Of a stretch of DNA of 64,000 bases, positions 27,004 to 35,263 are shown piece after piece. The stretch covers positions 62,001 through 126,000 of the forward strand of contig NZ_VOHQ01000010.1 of assembly GCF_009192765.1 (NCBI RefSeq). The letters are read 5' to 3'. This DNA is from Agriterribacter humi (GTDB lineage Bacteria > Bacteroidota > Bacteroidia > Chitinophagales > Chitinophagaceae). The translations under genes and the position numbers were made by a program. Every line of letters starts with the position of its first letter. Position 1 is the stretch's first letter. Below the pieces are notes generated by a model. It was given only the letters and a program-made list of their open reading frames with translations. It had not been told where the DNA came from and searched no databases.

Positions 27004-28308
27004 ATGAGCAGTCAGAAAAGAAGAACATTCCTTAAACTTTCGGGTATGGCAGTTACCGCAGGCGCTTTGCCATTCAATATTATCAATGCAACGCCTGCTT
27101 ATAAAAAGATGAATGCGGATACGCTTAAAGTAGGGTTAATCGGCTGTGGCGGACGCGGTAGCGGAGCAGCCAGCCAGGCTTTAACTGCCGATCCCAATGT
27201 AGTGCTGCACGCTATGGGAGATATATTTAGTGACCAGTTGGAAAAATCACTTAACAATCTCAAAGAAATACATGCCGATAAAGCAAATGTTAGTCCTGAA
27301 CACCAGTACATAGGATTTGACGCCTACAAAAAAGTACTGGCATCGGGTGTAGATGTAGTGATATTGGCTACGCCTCCGGGGTTCCGTCCTTTGCATCTTG
27401 AAGCCGCTGTAGAAGCTGGTAAACATATTTTTTGTGAGAAACCGGCTGCTGTTGATGCACCTGGTATAAGAAGGATACTGGCAGCCGCCAAAAAAGCAAA
27501 AGAAAAAAACGTGAGTATTGTTTCAGGATTTTGCTGGCGTTTTCATGAACCTAAAAGAGCCACTTTCGGAAAAATTGTTGATGGCGCCATCGGGGAAGTA
27601 TCGGCCGTGTACAATACATATAATACAGGCGCCACCTACAGAAGCTGGAAACCCGAAAATCCACAGCTTCAATCGGCTGAATGGCAGTTAAGGAATTGGC
27701 CCTTTTTCAACTGGCTTTCGGGTGATCATATTGTAGAACAGGCGGTACATAGCGTAGATATGATGAGTTGGGCTTTTGGCGACAAATTGCCTTTAAATGC
27801 CATAGGCACCGGTGGACGCCAGGTGAGAACGGCTCCGCAATACGGGCATATCTTCGATCATTTTGCCATTACATACGAATATCCCGGTGATGCAAGAGGA
27901 TATCATTTCAGCCGCCAGCAGGCAGGATGCCAGGGCGGTTACGCTGCAGAAGCCTGGGGTAGTAAAGGCCGGGCCGTTGCAGATGTTTCACGTAACCTGC
28001 ATGAAATAAAAACAGGAAAAAAAGTGTGGACATACAATGGCCAACAAAATGATATGTACCAAACGGAGCACAATGAATTATTCGCCGCCATACGAAAAGG
28101 CAATACCATCAGCCAGGGAGAATCCCTTGCCCATAGTTCCATGCTTGCTATTATGGGCAGAATGGCCGCCTATACCGGTAAAAAAATTACATGGGAGGAC
28201 GCATTGAATTCAACCGAACAGTTAGGGCCACCTGCAGATACGTATAGCTTCGACCTGGCAATTCCTGTAGCTGAAGTAGCTATGCCAGGCATCACCCCAT
28301 TCAAATAA
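27004..28308 (+). CDS. Tat-exported Gfo/Idh/MocA-family oxidoreductase
   Basis: A 434-residue NAD(P)-dependent oxidoreductase. The N-terminus QKRRTFLKLSGMAVTAG is a twin-arginine signal. The Rossmann motif VGLIGCGGRGSGAA follows (about 42-56), then the family EKPAAVD motif (about 144) and the C-terminal alpha/beta domain. Members oxidise or epimerise sugars; Tat export implies that it folds with its cofactor before export. It resembles the group that contains GH109 enzymes, but this assignment is uncertain. Its stop overlaps the next start by 1 bp. Confidence 0.88.
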   Translation: MSSQKRRTFLKLSGMAVTAGALPFNIINATPAYKKMNADTLKVGLIGCGGRGSGAASQALTADPNVVLHAMGDIFSDQLEKSLNNLKEIHADKANVSPEHQYIGFDAYKKVLASGVDVVILATPPGFRPLHLEAAVEAGKHIFCEKPAAVDAPGIRRILAAAKKAKEKNVSIVSGFCWRFHEPKRATFGKIVDGAIGEVSAVYNTYNTGATYRSWKPENPQLQSAEWQLRNWPFFNWLSGDHIVEQAVHSVDMMSWAFGDKLPLNAIGTGGRQVRTAPQYGHIFDHFAITYEYPGDARGYHFSRQQAGCQGGYAAEAWGSKGRAVADVSRNLHEIKTGKKVWTYNGQQNDMYQTEHNELFAAIRKGNTISQGESLAHSSMLAIMGRMAAYTGKKITWEDALNSTEQLGPPADTYSFDLAIPVAEVAMPGITPFK

Positions 28309-29204
28309 TGTTTATGCAAAGAAGAAATTTTATCAAAAACACCGCATTGTTTGCGGCTGCAACAACGATTGGCGTTCCTTCCATAGCAGAACCCAAAGCC
28401 CTGAAGCCTAAAATTAAAAAAAGCCTTAAGATTGAAATGGTGAAAGAAGGCAACACCATAATGGACAAATTTAGGCTGCTGAAAGAACTGGGTTATGATG
28501 GTGTGGAATTGAGCTCACCACACAAATTTGACCATCGCGAAATATTAGAAGCAAAACAAAAAACAGGATTGGAAATTCCGGGGGTTGTAAATTCCCAGCA
28601 TTGGAAATTACCCTTGTCGCATCCGGATCCTGCAATCCGGAAACAATGTTCTGATTCGGTTATTGAATCCCTGAATGATTGCAAAATGTATGGCGGCACA
28701 ACCGTGTTGCTTGTAGCCGGTGTTGTAAATGAAAAGATCAGTTATGCCGATGCTTATAAACGCACCCAGGAAGAAATAAAGAAATTATTGCCGCATGCCG
28801 AAAAAACCGGTATTAAAATAGCCATTGAAAATGTATGGAATAATTTCCTGATCAGTCCCATTGAAGCGGCACGTTATGTAGATGAGATCAACCATCCTTT
28901 GCTGGGCTGGTATTTTGATATTGGCAATATATTGCGCTATGGCTGGCCCGAACACTGGATTGAAACGTTAGATAAACGCATTATGAAATTAGATGTGAAA
29001 GAATACAGCCGCAAAAAACAAAATGATGAGGGGCTGTGGAAAGGTTTTGATGTGGAGCTGATGGAAGGCGACAACAACTGGCCCGTAATCATAGAATCCC
29101 TTGAAAAAATTGGTTACAATGGCTGGGCTTCCGCAGAAGTGCCGGGCGGGGACAGGGAAAGGCTTAAAGTGATCATTGACCGGATGAATAAGATATTTGG
29201 TTGA
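28308..29204 (+). CDS. Tat-exported sugar phosphate isomerase/epimerase-like TIM barrel
   Basis: A 298-residue xylose-isomerase-like TIM-barrel protein with a twin-arginine signal (MQRRNFIKNTALFAAATTIG). Probable metal ligands are Glu in IAIENVW, Asp in WYFDIGN and Glu in SAEVPGG. It starts at ATG 28308, overlapping the previous stop by 1 bp (TAATG); an ATG at 28314 is an alternative. Such oxidoreductase-isomerase pairs are common in Bacteroidota; the sugar substrate is unknown. Confidence 0.85.
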   Translation: MFMQRRNFIKNTALFAAATTIGVPSIAEPKALKPKIKKSLKIEMVKEGNTIMDKFRLLKELGYDGVELSSPHKFDHREILEAKQKTGLEIPGVVNSQHWKLPLSHPDPAIRKQCSDSVIESLNDCKMYGGTTVLLVAGVVNEKISYADAYKRTQEEIKKLLPHAEKTGIKIAIENVWNNFLISPIEAARYVDEINHPLLGWYFDIGNILRYGWPEHWIETLDKRIMKLDVKEYSRKKQNDEGLWKGFDVELMEGDNNWPVIIESLEKIGYNGWASAEVPGGDRERLKVIIDRMNKIFG

Positions 29205-29214
29205 GATTAAAATC

Positions 29215-29245
29215 CGGTCGGCACCCGAGGCAGGAGGGTCAGACC
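29215..29245 (+). repeat. Copy B of the 3'-gene hairpin family
   Basis: 10 bp after the isomerase stop, same strand. Outer arms GGTC/GACC, conserved GGC, inner arms ACCC/GGGT, 9-nt loop ending AGGA, and CA before the closing arm. TCTTTT follows, so it may also terminate transcription. Confidence 0.75.
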
Positions 29246-29254
29246 TCTTTTCAA

Positions 29255-29412
29255 AAAGCACCAAAAGACAAATTACAAGAAACAAATAAATCTCAAATCC
29301 AAAATCCGGTAGAAGCTATCGGCCGTCAGCTATCAGCAGTACAAAGCAGGAGTATTCCTCCTATGGTTAGTAGTTACTCACCTGGTGCCTGACTGCTGAT
29401 AGCTGATCGCTC
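29255..29412. repeat. Two short-word repeat vocabularies in tandem
   Basis: 29257-29306 uses AAATTACAAG/AAACAAATAAATCTCAAATCC words; 29318-29332 and 29389-29412 use CAGCTATCAGC-type words, in inverted arrangement around a non-repeated middle. The stretch separates the convergent isomerase and nucleoside-recognition genes. Confidence 0.5.
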
Positions 29413-29413
29413 T

Positions 29414-30652
29414 TTAATGAAAGAACAAATATCCCACAGCGATGGCGGTAATAACCCCGGCAAGATCGGCCAGTAACATTACAGGAATAGCGTACCTTGT
29501 ATTTTTGATAGCAACCGCTCCGAAATAAACCGCCACCACATAAAAAGTGGTATCGCTGGTGCCCTGAAATATGCTGGAGAGCCTTCCAATAAACGAATCG
29601 GCGCCATGGGTATTCATCGCATCCACCATCATACCCCTGGCACCGGCACCACTCAACGGCTTCATGAATGCCGTAGGCAGCGCCTCCACGAAATCAGTAT
29701 TCATACCCAGGAGCGTAAACAAATGACGAAACCCTTCTGTAATATAGCCAAATACACCTGAGTTGCGCAGTACGCTTATAGCTACCAGCATGGCAATAAG
29801 ATAGGGAATAATGCGGACAGCAATTTCAAATCCTCCTTTAGCGCCCTCCACAAAAGCATCAAACATATTTATTTTCTTTCTCCACCCACCCAATAAAAAA
29901 GCAAGGAAGATCAGTAAAATAATTCCACTGCTTAAGGTAGAAGAAAATAGTTCAAGACTGCTTTGACTAAGCGTGGTAAGATACCATACAAGCGCTGCTA
30001 TTAAAGCAGATATCCCTCCTATCCAGGCCAATATCACCGGCTGAAACAAACGGATCTTCTGCCGGAAAGACACGATCAGCAATGCCGCCATCGTTGCCGC
30101 AAACGTTACGATCATACAGGGAACAAATATATCGGTTGGATTGGCGGCAGGCACTTTTACGGAAGCACGCATGGCCATTACACTTACCGGTATTAATGTT
30201 AGCCCGCTGGCATGCAAAATTAAAAACATGAGCTGCGAATTGCTGGCTGTCTCTTTATTGGGATTAAGTTCCTGCAAACTTTCCATCGCCTTAATTCCGA
30301 AAGGTGTGGCGGCATTATCCAATCCGAGCAGGTTGGCCGAAAAGTTCATCATCATATGCCCCGTGGCCGGATGGTTTTTGGGTACTTCCGGAAACAGCTT
30401 TGAGAAAAAAGGAGCCACCAGCCGGGAAAGAAAATTTATAGCTCCTGCCTTTTCACCAATCTTCATAAAGCCCAGGAACAGCGACATAATACCCACCAAT
30501 TTCAGGGAAATATCAAAACCATCATTGGCCGATTTGAATATTCCATCAACCAGCAACTTAAGGATTTCCATGTCTCCTAAAAAGGCCCACTTGATGAAGG
30601 CAATGACAAAAGCCAGCAGAAAAAAGGCCATCCATATGTAACTCAACGCCAT
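29414..30652 (-). CDS. Nucleoside-recognition-domain membrane protein (SpmA-SpmB fusion type)
   Basis: A 412-residue inner-membrane protein with about ten hydrophobic segments and two nucleoside-recognition (Gate) domains, resembling spore maturation proteins SpmA and SpmB fused end to end. The first half has NFSANLLGLDNAATPFGIKAME, the second MKPLSGAGARGMMVDAM and IFQGTSDTTFYVVAVYFG, which are family hallmarks. In non-sporulating Bacteroidota the function is unknown. ATG 30652 (MALSYIWMAF) is chosen over an upstream in-frame ATG because the family starts near it. Confidence 0.85.
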   Translation of the reverse strand: MALSYIWMAFFLLAFVIAFIKWAFLGDMEILKLLVDGIFKSANDGFDISLKLVGIMSLFLGFMKIGEKAGAINFLSRLVAPFFSKLFPEVPKNHPATGHMMMNFSANLLGLDNAATPFGIKAMESLQELNPNKETASNSQLMFLILHASGLTLIPVSVMAMRASVKVPAANPTDIFVPCMIVTFAATMAALLIVSFRQKIRLFQPVILAWIGGISALIAALVWYLTTLSQSSLELFSSTLSSGIILLIFLAFLLGGWRKKINMFDAFVEGAKGGFEIAVRIIPYLIAMLVAISVLRNSGVFGYITEGFRHLFTLLGMNTDFVEALPTAFMKPLSGAGARGMMVDAMNTHGADSFIGRLSSIFQGTSDTTFYVVAVYFGAVAIKNTRYAIPVMLLADLAGVITAIAVGYLFFH

Positions 30653-30700
30653 AGTTGAAGATAAATGGTAAAATGTAAATAGCAAAAAATGATATAACGT

Positions 30701-30725
30701 GGCTGCAGGGTACAGGTTACAGGTT
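30701..30725. repeat. Short TACAGG/TTACAGG repeat stretch
   Basis: Words GCAGGGTACAGG, TTACAGG, TTACATGG in tandem, of the same vocabulary as 46078-46280 and 47896-47933. Confidence 0.45.
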
Positions 30726-30831
30726 ACATGGAGGAAAGTGAAATTGCATTAGGCTTTGTATTGAAATTTCTTTGGTTCTTGTTATTTGTCATTTGGTTCT
30801 TTTCATCCGATTTAGAGCTTTCAGCTTCGGA

Positions 30832-30862
30832 TTTGAAATTTCCCTCCGGAATGCTACCTTTG
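30832..30862 (+). promoter_or_regulatory. Promoter of ychF
   Basis: TTTG (30832-30835), 19-bp spacer, TACCTTTG (30855-30862, exact TAnnTTTG), 55 bp before the ATG. The -33 part lies in a short-word stretch (30740-30845) made of TTATTTG, CATTTGG and GGATTTG words. Confidence 0.65.
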
Positions 30863-30917
30863 CCGCCTTTAAAAAAGGCTGAAGCCAAACAAGCGGCCTT
30901 GCAATTAAAAATCAAAC

Positions 30918-32021
30918 ATGGCATTACAAGCAGGTATCGTAGGGTTGCCCAATGTGGGAAAGTCAACTTTGTTCAACGCATTAAGCAGCGCCAAAGCTCA
31001 GGCTGCCAATTTTCCTTTTTGCACCATTGAACCCAATGTGGGTGTAATTACGGTTCCCGATGAAAGACTGATAGAACTCGAAAAATTGGTAAAACCACAG
31101 CGGGTAGTGCCCACTACTGTTGAAATTGTAGATATAGCCGGGCTGGTAAAAGGCGCCAGCAAAGGAGAAGGATTGGGTAACCAGTTCCTGGGCAATATCC
31201 GTAATACAGATGCCATCATTCATGTGCTGCGCTGCTTCGATGATGATAATGTGATACATGTGGACGGCAATGTAAACCCTGTAAGAGATAAGGAGATTAT
31301 TGATACCGAACTGCAGTTAAAGGACCTTGATAGTGTAGAGAAAAAAATAAGCCGTACTGAAAAAATTTCCCGCACCAGCGGAGATAAGGAACAGGTAAGA
31401 GGACTGGAAATTTTGCAGCAATTAAAACAACACCTGGAACAGGGTAAAAACGCAAGATCATTTAACGTAAGTAAAGAAGATAAGGAAAAATTTATTGCCG
31501 ATACTTTTCTGCTCACACTTAAGCCCGTTATTTACGTTTGTAATGTAGATGAGAAAAGTGTAATAACAGGAAATAAACATACGGCGGCTGTGCAGGATAT
31601 GGTAAAAGATGAAAATGCCGAAATATTGTATGTTAGTGCTGCCATTGAAAGCGAAATAGCAGTAATGGAAAGTTATGACGACAGGCAGATGTTCCTGGAA
31701 GATCTTGGACTGCATGAAAGTGGGGTTACAAGGCTCATCCGCTCTACCTATCATTTACTGCACCTTATTACTTATTTTACAGCAGGCGTACAGGAAGTAA
31801 GAGCGTGGACCATTACCAGGGGCATGCTGGCGCCGCAGGCTGCCGGTGTAATACATACCGATTTCGAAAAAGGCTTTATCCGTGCTGAAGTGATCAAATA
31901 CAATGACTTTATCCAGTACAAATCGGAGGCGGCCTGCCGCGATGCCGGCAAATTAGCCGTCCAGGGAAAAGATTATGTAGTAGAAGACGGGGATATCATG
32001 CACTTCAGGTTTAATGTATGA
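30918..32021 (+). CDS. ychF: Redox-regulated ATPase YchF (Obg family)
   Basis: A 367-residue translation-associated ATPase that binds ribosomes. The P-loop is GLPNVGKST (9-17); DIAGLVKGAS is the G3 region; the G4 position reads NVDEK, the NxxE form that gives YchF ATP rather than GTP preference. The C-terminal TGS domain includes VRAWTITRG and QAAGVIHTDFEKGFIRAEVI. Length matches the family. Confidence 0.96.
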   Translation: MALQAGIVGLPNVGKSTLFNALSSAKAQAANFPFCTIEPNVGVITVPDERLIELEKLVKPQRVVPTTVEIVDIAGLVKGASKGEGLGNQFLGNIRNTDAIIHVLRCFDDDNVIHVDGNVNPVRDKEIIDTELQLKDLDSVEKKISRTEKISRTSGDKEQVRGLEILQQLKQHLEQGKNARSFNVSKEDKEKFIADTFLLTLKPVIYVCNVDEKSVITGNKHTAAVQDMVKDENAEILYVSAAIESEIAVMESYDDRQMFLEDLGLHESGVTRLIRSTYHLLHLITYFTAGVQEVRAWTITRGMLAPQAAGVIHTDFEKGFIRAEVIKYNDFIQYKSEAACRDAGKLAVQGKDYVVEDGDIMHFRFNV

Positions 32022-32058
32022 TGAGAAAGTGGTAAACAGTAAGTAGTGAGTGGTAAGT

Positions 32059-33576
32059 TTAGTTGCGTTTGCGTTCATTATCGCTCTGCCTGATGGTTTC
32101 CAGCAAGGCGGAAAGTTCTTTTACGAGCGATGGTTTTTTTACAGCAAGATTATTCTTTTCACCAATATCGTTTGAAAGATCATACAATTGCGGCTGCATG
32201 GCATTGCCCAGTTCAATATTCACATCATTATTTTTCGCAGCTCCGGATTTGGGTTCGATATATTTCCAATGGCCCTTTACAACAGAAAGCGCATTGGCCT
32301 GTTCAACAATATAAGGCCTGCCTTTTTTAGACTTACCGAGTAAAGCTCCAAGCATATCAAAACTATCTGTTGCCTCATCTTCTGCCAGCGATTGCTTCGT
32401 AAGCGCCGCAAAGGAAGCCAGCATATCAACCTGGCTGAACAAGGCATCTGATACTGTTCCTGCAGCTATAGCAGCCGGCCATCTCACTATAAGCGGCACC
32501 CTTGTTCCGGCCTCAAAGGCACTGTATTTTCCACCCCGCAAATTCCCGGAAGGGCGATGTTTGCCCAATTTCTCAACAGCGTTGTCCTGGTAACCGTCAT
32601 CCACTACCGGCCCGTTATCGCTACTGAAAATTACAATGGTGTTCTCCGATAAACCCAGGCTGTCGAGCGTTCGGGTAACCTGCCCTACTGTAGCATCTAA
32701 TTGCAGGATCACATCGCCCCTGTCGCCCATGCTGCTTTGCCCCGCAAACCTGCTGTGCGGCGTTCGCGGCACATGGACATCATGCGTTGTTAACAGCAGG
32801 AAAAAGGGCCTGGACTGGTGCTGAATAATAAATTGCTTTGAATGGGATGCCAGCTCATCTGCTATGTCTTCATCTTTCCATAAGGCGTTTTTGCCGCCGG
32901 TCATATAGCCGATACGGCTGATGCCGTTTATGATCGTTTGATCATGGCCGTGAGAAGGCTTCAGCTTCAGCAGTTCAGGGTGATCTTTACCCGTAGGCCA
33001 GTCTCCCACCTTTTCTTTATAGCTCACCTGTATCGGATCCGCCGGGTCAAGTCCTGCCACGTAATGATTTTCTACATACACGCAGGGAACCCTGTCAACC
33101 GTGGCGGGTAAAATAAAAGAATAGTCGAATCCAATTTCCCTGGGACCAGGTTTTATTTCACCATTCCAGTCCGGGCCTTCAGGACCTCCCAGTCCTAAAT
33201 GCCATTTACCTATAATGGCTGTTTGATAACCCGCTCTCTTAAGAACAGCGGGAAGTGTAATCTTATCAACCGGTATAATCAGCGAAGCATTGCCCGGCGC
33301 TATGCCGGTTCCTTTTTTCCGCCAGGCATAGGTACCGGTCATCAATGAAAACCTGGAAGGCGTGCAGGTAGCGGAAGTGGCATGCGCATTGGTAAAACGA
33401 AGCCCTTGTTTGGCCAGCTTGTCAATATTGGGTGTCTGAATTTGCGTAGCGCCATAACAACTCAGGTCACCATAACCCAGGTCATCGGCATAAATCAATA
33501 CAATATTAGGATTCTGCTGGGCAAATATGCTCTTCAATAAAAACACTGCTGCTACAAGGAGAATGCCTTTTTTCAT
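32059..33576 (-). CDS. Secreted type I sulfatase (CTPSR core)
   Basis: A 505-residue sulfatase with signal peptide (1-19, ending SIFA). The Cys converted to formylglycine is C71 in CTPSRFSLMTG. Metal-binding residues are seen in YADDLGYGDLSCYG and SSDNGP. Family S1 sulfatases remove sulfate esters from glycans or small molecules; specificity cannot be told. It needs a formylglycine-generating enzyme, which is not in this window. The next sulfatase gene lies 31 bp upstream on the same strand, so they are probably co-transcribed. Confidence 0.92.
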   Translation of the reverse strand: MKKGILLVAAVFLLKSIFAQQNPNIVLIYADDLGYGDLSCYGATQIQTPNIDKLAKQGLRFTNAHATSATCTPSRFSLMTGTYAWRKKGTGIAPGNASLIIPVDKITLPAVLKRAGYQTAIIGKWHLGLGGPEGPDWNGEIKPGPREIGFDYSFILPATVDRVPCVYVENHYVAGLDPADPIQVSYKEKVGDWPTGKDHPELLKLKPSHGHDQTIINGISRIGYMTGGKNALWKDEDIADELASHSKQFIIQHQSRPFFLLLTTHDVHVPRTPHSRFAGQSSMGDRGDVILQLDATVGQVTRTLDSLGLSENTIVIFSSDNGPVVDDGYQDNAVEKLGKHRPSGNLRGGKYSAFEAGTRVPLIVRWPAAIAAGTVSDALFSQVDMLASFAALTKQSLAEDEATDSFDMLGALLGKSKKGRPYIVEQANALSVVKGHWKYIEPKSGAAKNNDVNIELGNAMQPQLYDLSNDIGEKNNLAVKKPSLVKELSALLETIRQSDNERKRN

Positions 33577-33607
33577 CTGTTGTTGTCTTTATACGGAGAA
33601 GAAATAT

Positions 33608-35092
33608 TTAATTTAATGATACAACAGCGGCCGTTCTTCTGCCTTCCCCTTTTATACCTGTAAGATCATCCCCCAATTCTTTTCTATACCGGTCAGCTAT
33701 CGTACTCAGTTGTTCTACCACTTCAGGATGTTGTGTTTTTACATCCAATGTTTCGCCAGGGTCTGTACGCAGGTCGTACAAAGCCAGGTGAACAGAATCG
33801 CTGGCATATTTGCCCGGCCAGCCATCGGTGCCCATTACCGTTTTTTTATAGGTTTGTGAAATGCACGGAAAAACCAGTTTCCATTGTCCCGCTCTAATAC
33901 CCTTCAAATTATTCGCATCGTAGTAGTATGCAAATTCATTCCTTGGATTGGCTTCATTATTATGCCGCAGCAAGGGCAGGATATTTACACCGTCAATTTT
34001 ACCGGCCGGTTGTTTGGTCTTACATATATCCGCAATAGTGGGCAGCAGGTCAATGGTGGAAGCAATATTGTTACAAATGGTTCCGGCAGGTATAACTGCG
34101 GGCCAACGCATGATGCAGGGTACTCTTTGTCCGCCCTCCCATGCGGTTCCTTTGCCTTCCCGCAACCCGGCCGTATTGCCGGCATGATTACCAAAAGTGA
34201 GCCAGGGGCCATTATCACTGGTAAAAACAACCAGGGTATTCTTTGCCAATCCCTGTTCATCAAGGGTACGCATGATTTCGCCAACGGACCAGTCTATTTC
34301 TTCTATCATATCGCCAAATAATCCTGCTCCGCTTTTCCCTTTAAACGCCGGGGATGCGGCAATGGGCACATGCGGCATGGAGTGTGCAAAATAGAGGAAA
34401 AAGGGGCGGGTTTTGTTTTGCTTTATAAATCGTATAGCCCTTTCCGTATACAAACCGGTTAACTCCGCCTGGTCATCTGATGTTTTAATTTCCCTGATCT
34501 TTTTATTGCCATCCATAAGGGGTAAAGGAGGAAAGCGGGATTTACGATTAGCCGTATCCGTTATTGGCTTTCCATCATAGTTTACCGGCCACATATCGTT
34601 GGAGTAAGGAAGTCCAAGCCATTCATCAAAACCCTGCTGCAGTGGAAAGAAGGGTTCTTTTTGCCCCAGGTGCCATTTGCCCACGATACCTGTTCTGTAT
34701 CCCTTTGCTTTCAACAATTCTGCGATCGTTTCTTCTTCGGGATTGAGCGCTATCTTACTCCAGGGAAAGAGGGCGCCGTGAATGCCGATCCTGTTGGGAT
34801 AGCAACCCGTAAGCAATGCAGCTCTTGAAGCGCTGCAAACCGCCTGGGCCGCATAGAAGTTGGTAAAGCGCATACCCTGCACCGAGAGTTTATTAATATG
34901 GGGTGTATGATATGGGAATCCACCATAGCATTCAAGATCACCATAGCCCATATCGTCCATAAAGATGATAATGATGTTTGGCTGCGCATTATTGTGCTGC
35001 GCTAAACCGGAAAATGGCCGGAATATGAATACAAAGGAAAGCAGGAGGAACAGAAATTTCAACAACCGGGAATTGAACAATTGCTTATTCAT
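33608..35092 (-). CDS. Secreted type I sulfatase (CSASR core)
   Basis: A 494-residue sulfatase with signal peptide (about 1-31, ending SGLA). The formylglycine Cys is C86 in AVCSASRAALLTG: Ala replaces the usual Pro, a form still accepted by the modification system. FMDDMGYGDLECYGG and TSDNGPW give the metal site. It resembles arylsulfatase A/N-acetylgalactosamine-6-sulfatase-type enzymes in overall pattern, but the substrate is unassigned. It is followed by the second sulfatase gene. Confidence 0.92.
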   Translation of the reverse strand: MNKQLFNSRLLKFLFLLLSFVFIFRPFSGLAQHNNAQPNIIIIFMDDMGYGDLECYGGFPYHTPHINKLSVQGMRFTNFYAAQAVCSASRAALLTGCYPNRIGIHGALFPWSKIALNPEEETIAELLKAKGYRTGIVGKWHLGQKEPFFPLQQGFDEWLGLPYSNDMWPVNYDGKPITDTANRKSRFPPLPLMDGNKKIREIKTSDDQAELTGLYTERAIRFIKQNKTRPFFLYFAHSMPHVPIAASPAFKGKSGAGLFGDMIEEIDWSVGEIMRTLDEQGLAKNTLVVFTSDNGPWLTFGNHAGNTAGLREGKGTAWEGGQRVPCIMRWPAVIPAGTICNNIASTIDLLPTIADICKTKQPAGKIDGVNILPLLRHNNEANPRNEFAYYYDANNLKGIRAGQWKLVFPCISQTYKKTVMGTDGWPGKYASDSVHLALYDLRTDPGETLDVKTQHPEVVEQLSTIADRYRKELGDDLTGIKGEGRRTAAVVSLN

Positions 35093-35189
35093 ACAATATT
35101 GATTCTGGTTAAAAAATTCATTTTCTGCAACATTAACCTAAATCAAAAATACTGAAAGCAGGTTGCGAATGTTTGAATAATACTTATAA

Positions 35190-35234
35190 AAATAAACCCC
35201 GACGCCATTTATCTGAGGCACCGGGGCTTTTTTT
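35190..35234 (-). terminator. Terminator after the TonB-dependent receptor gene
   Basis: Stem CCCCG (35197-35201) with CGGGG (35222-35226), two mismatches, then GCC with GGC, around a 10-nt loop. T-rich sequence flanks both sides (TTTATTTTTAT on the minus strand, TTTTTTT on the plus strand), so it may work in both directions. It separates the receptor from the sulfatase genes. Confidence 0.65.
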
Positions 35235-35263
35235 AGTGTGTGTTTTTTAAATAACGCAGCAGC

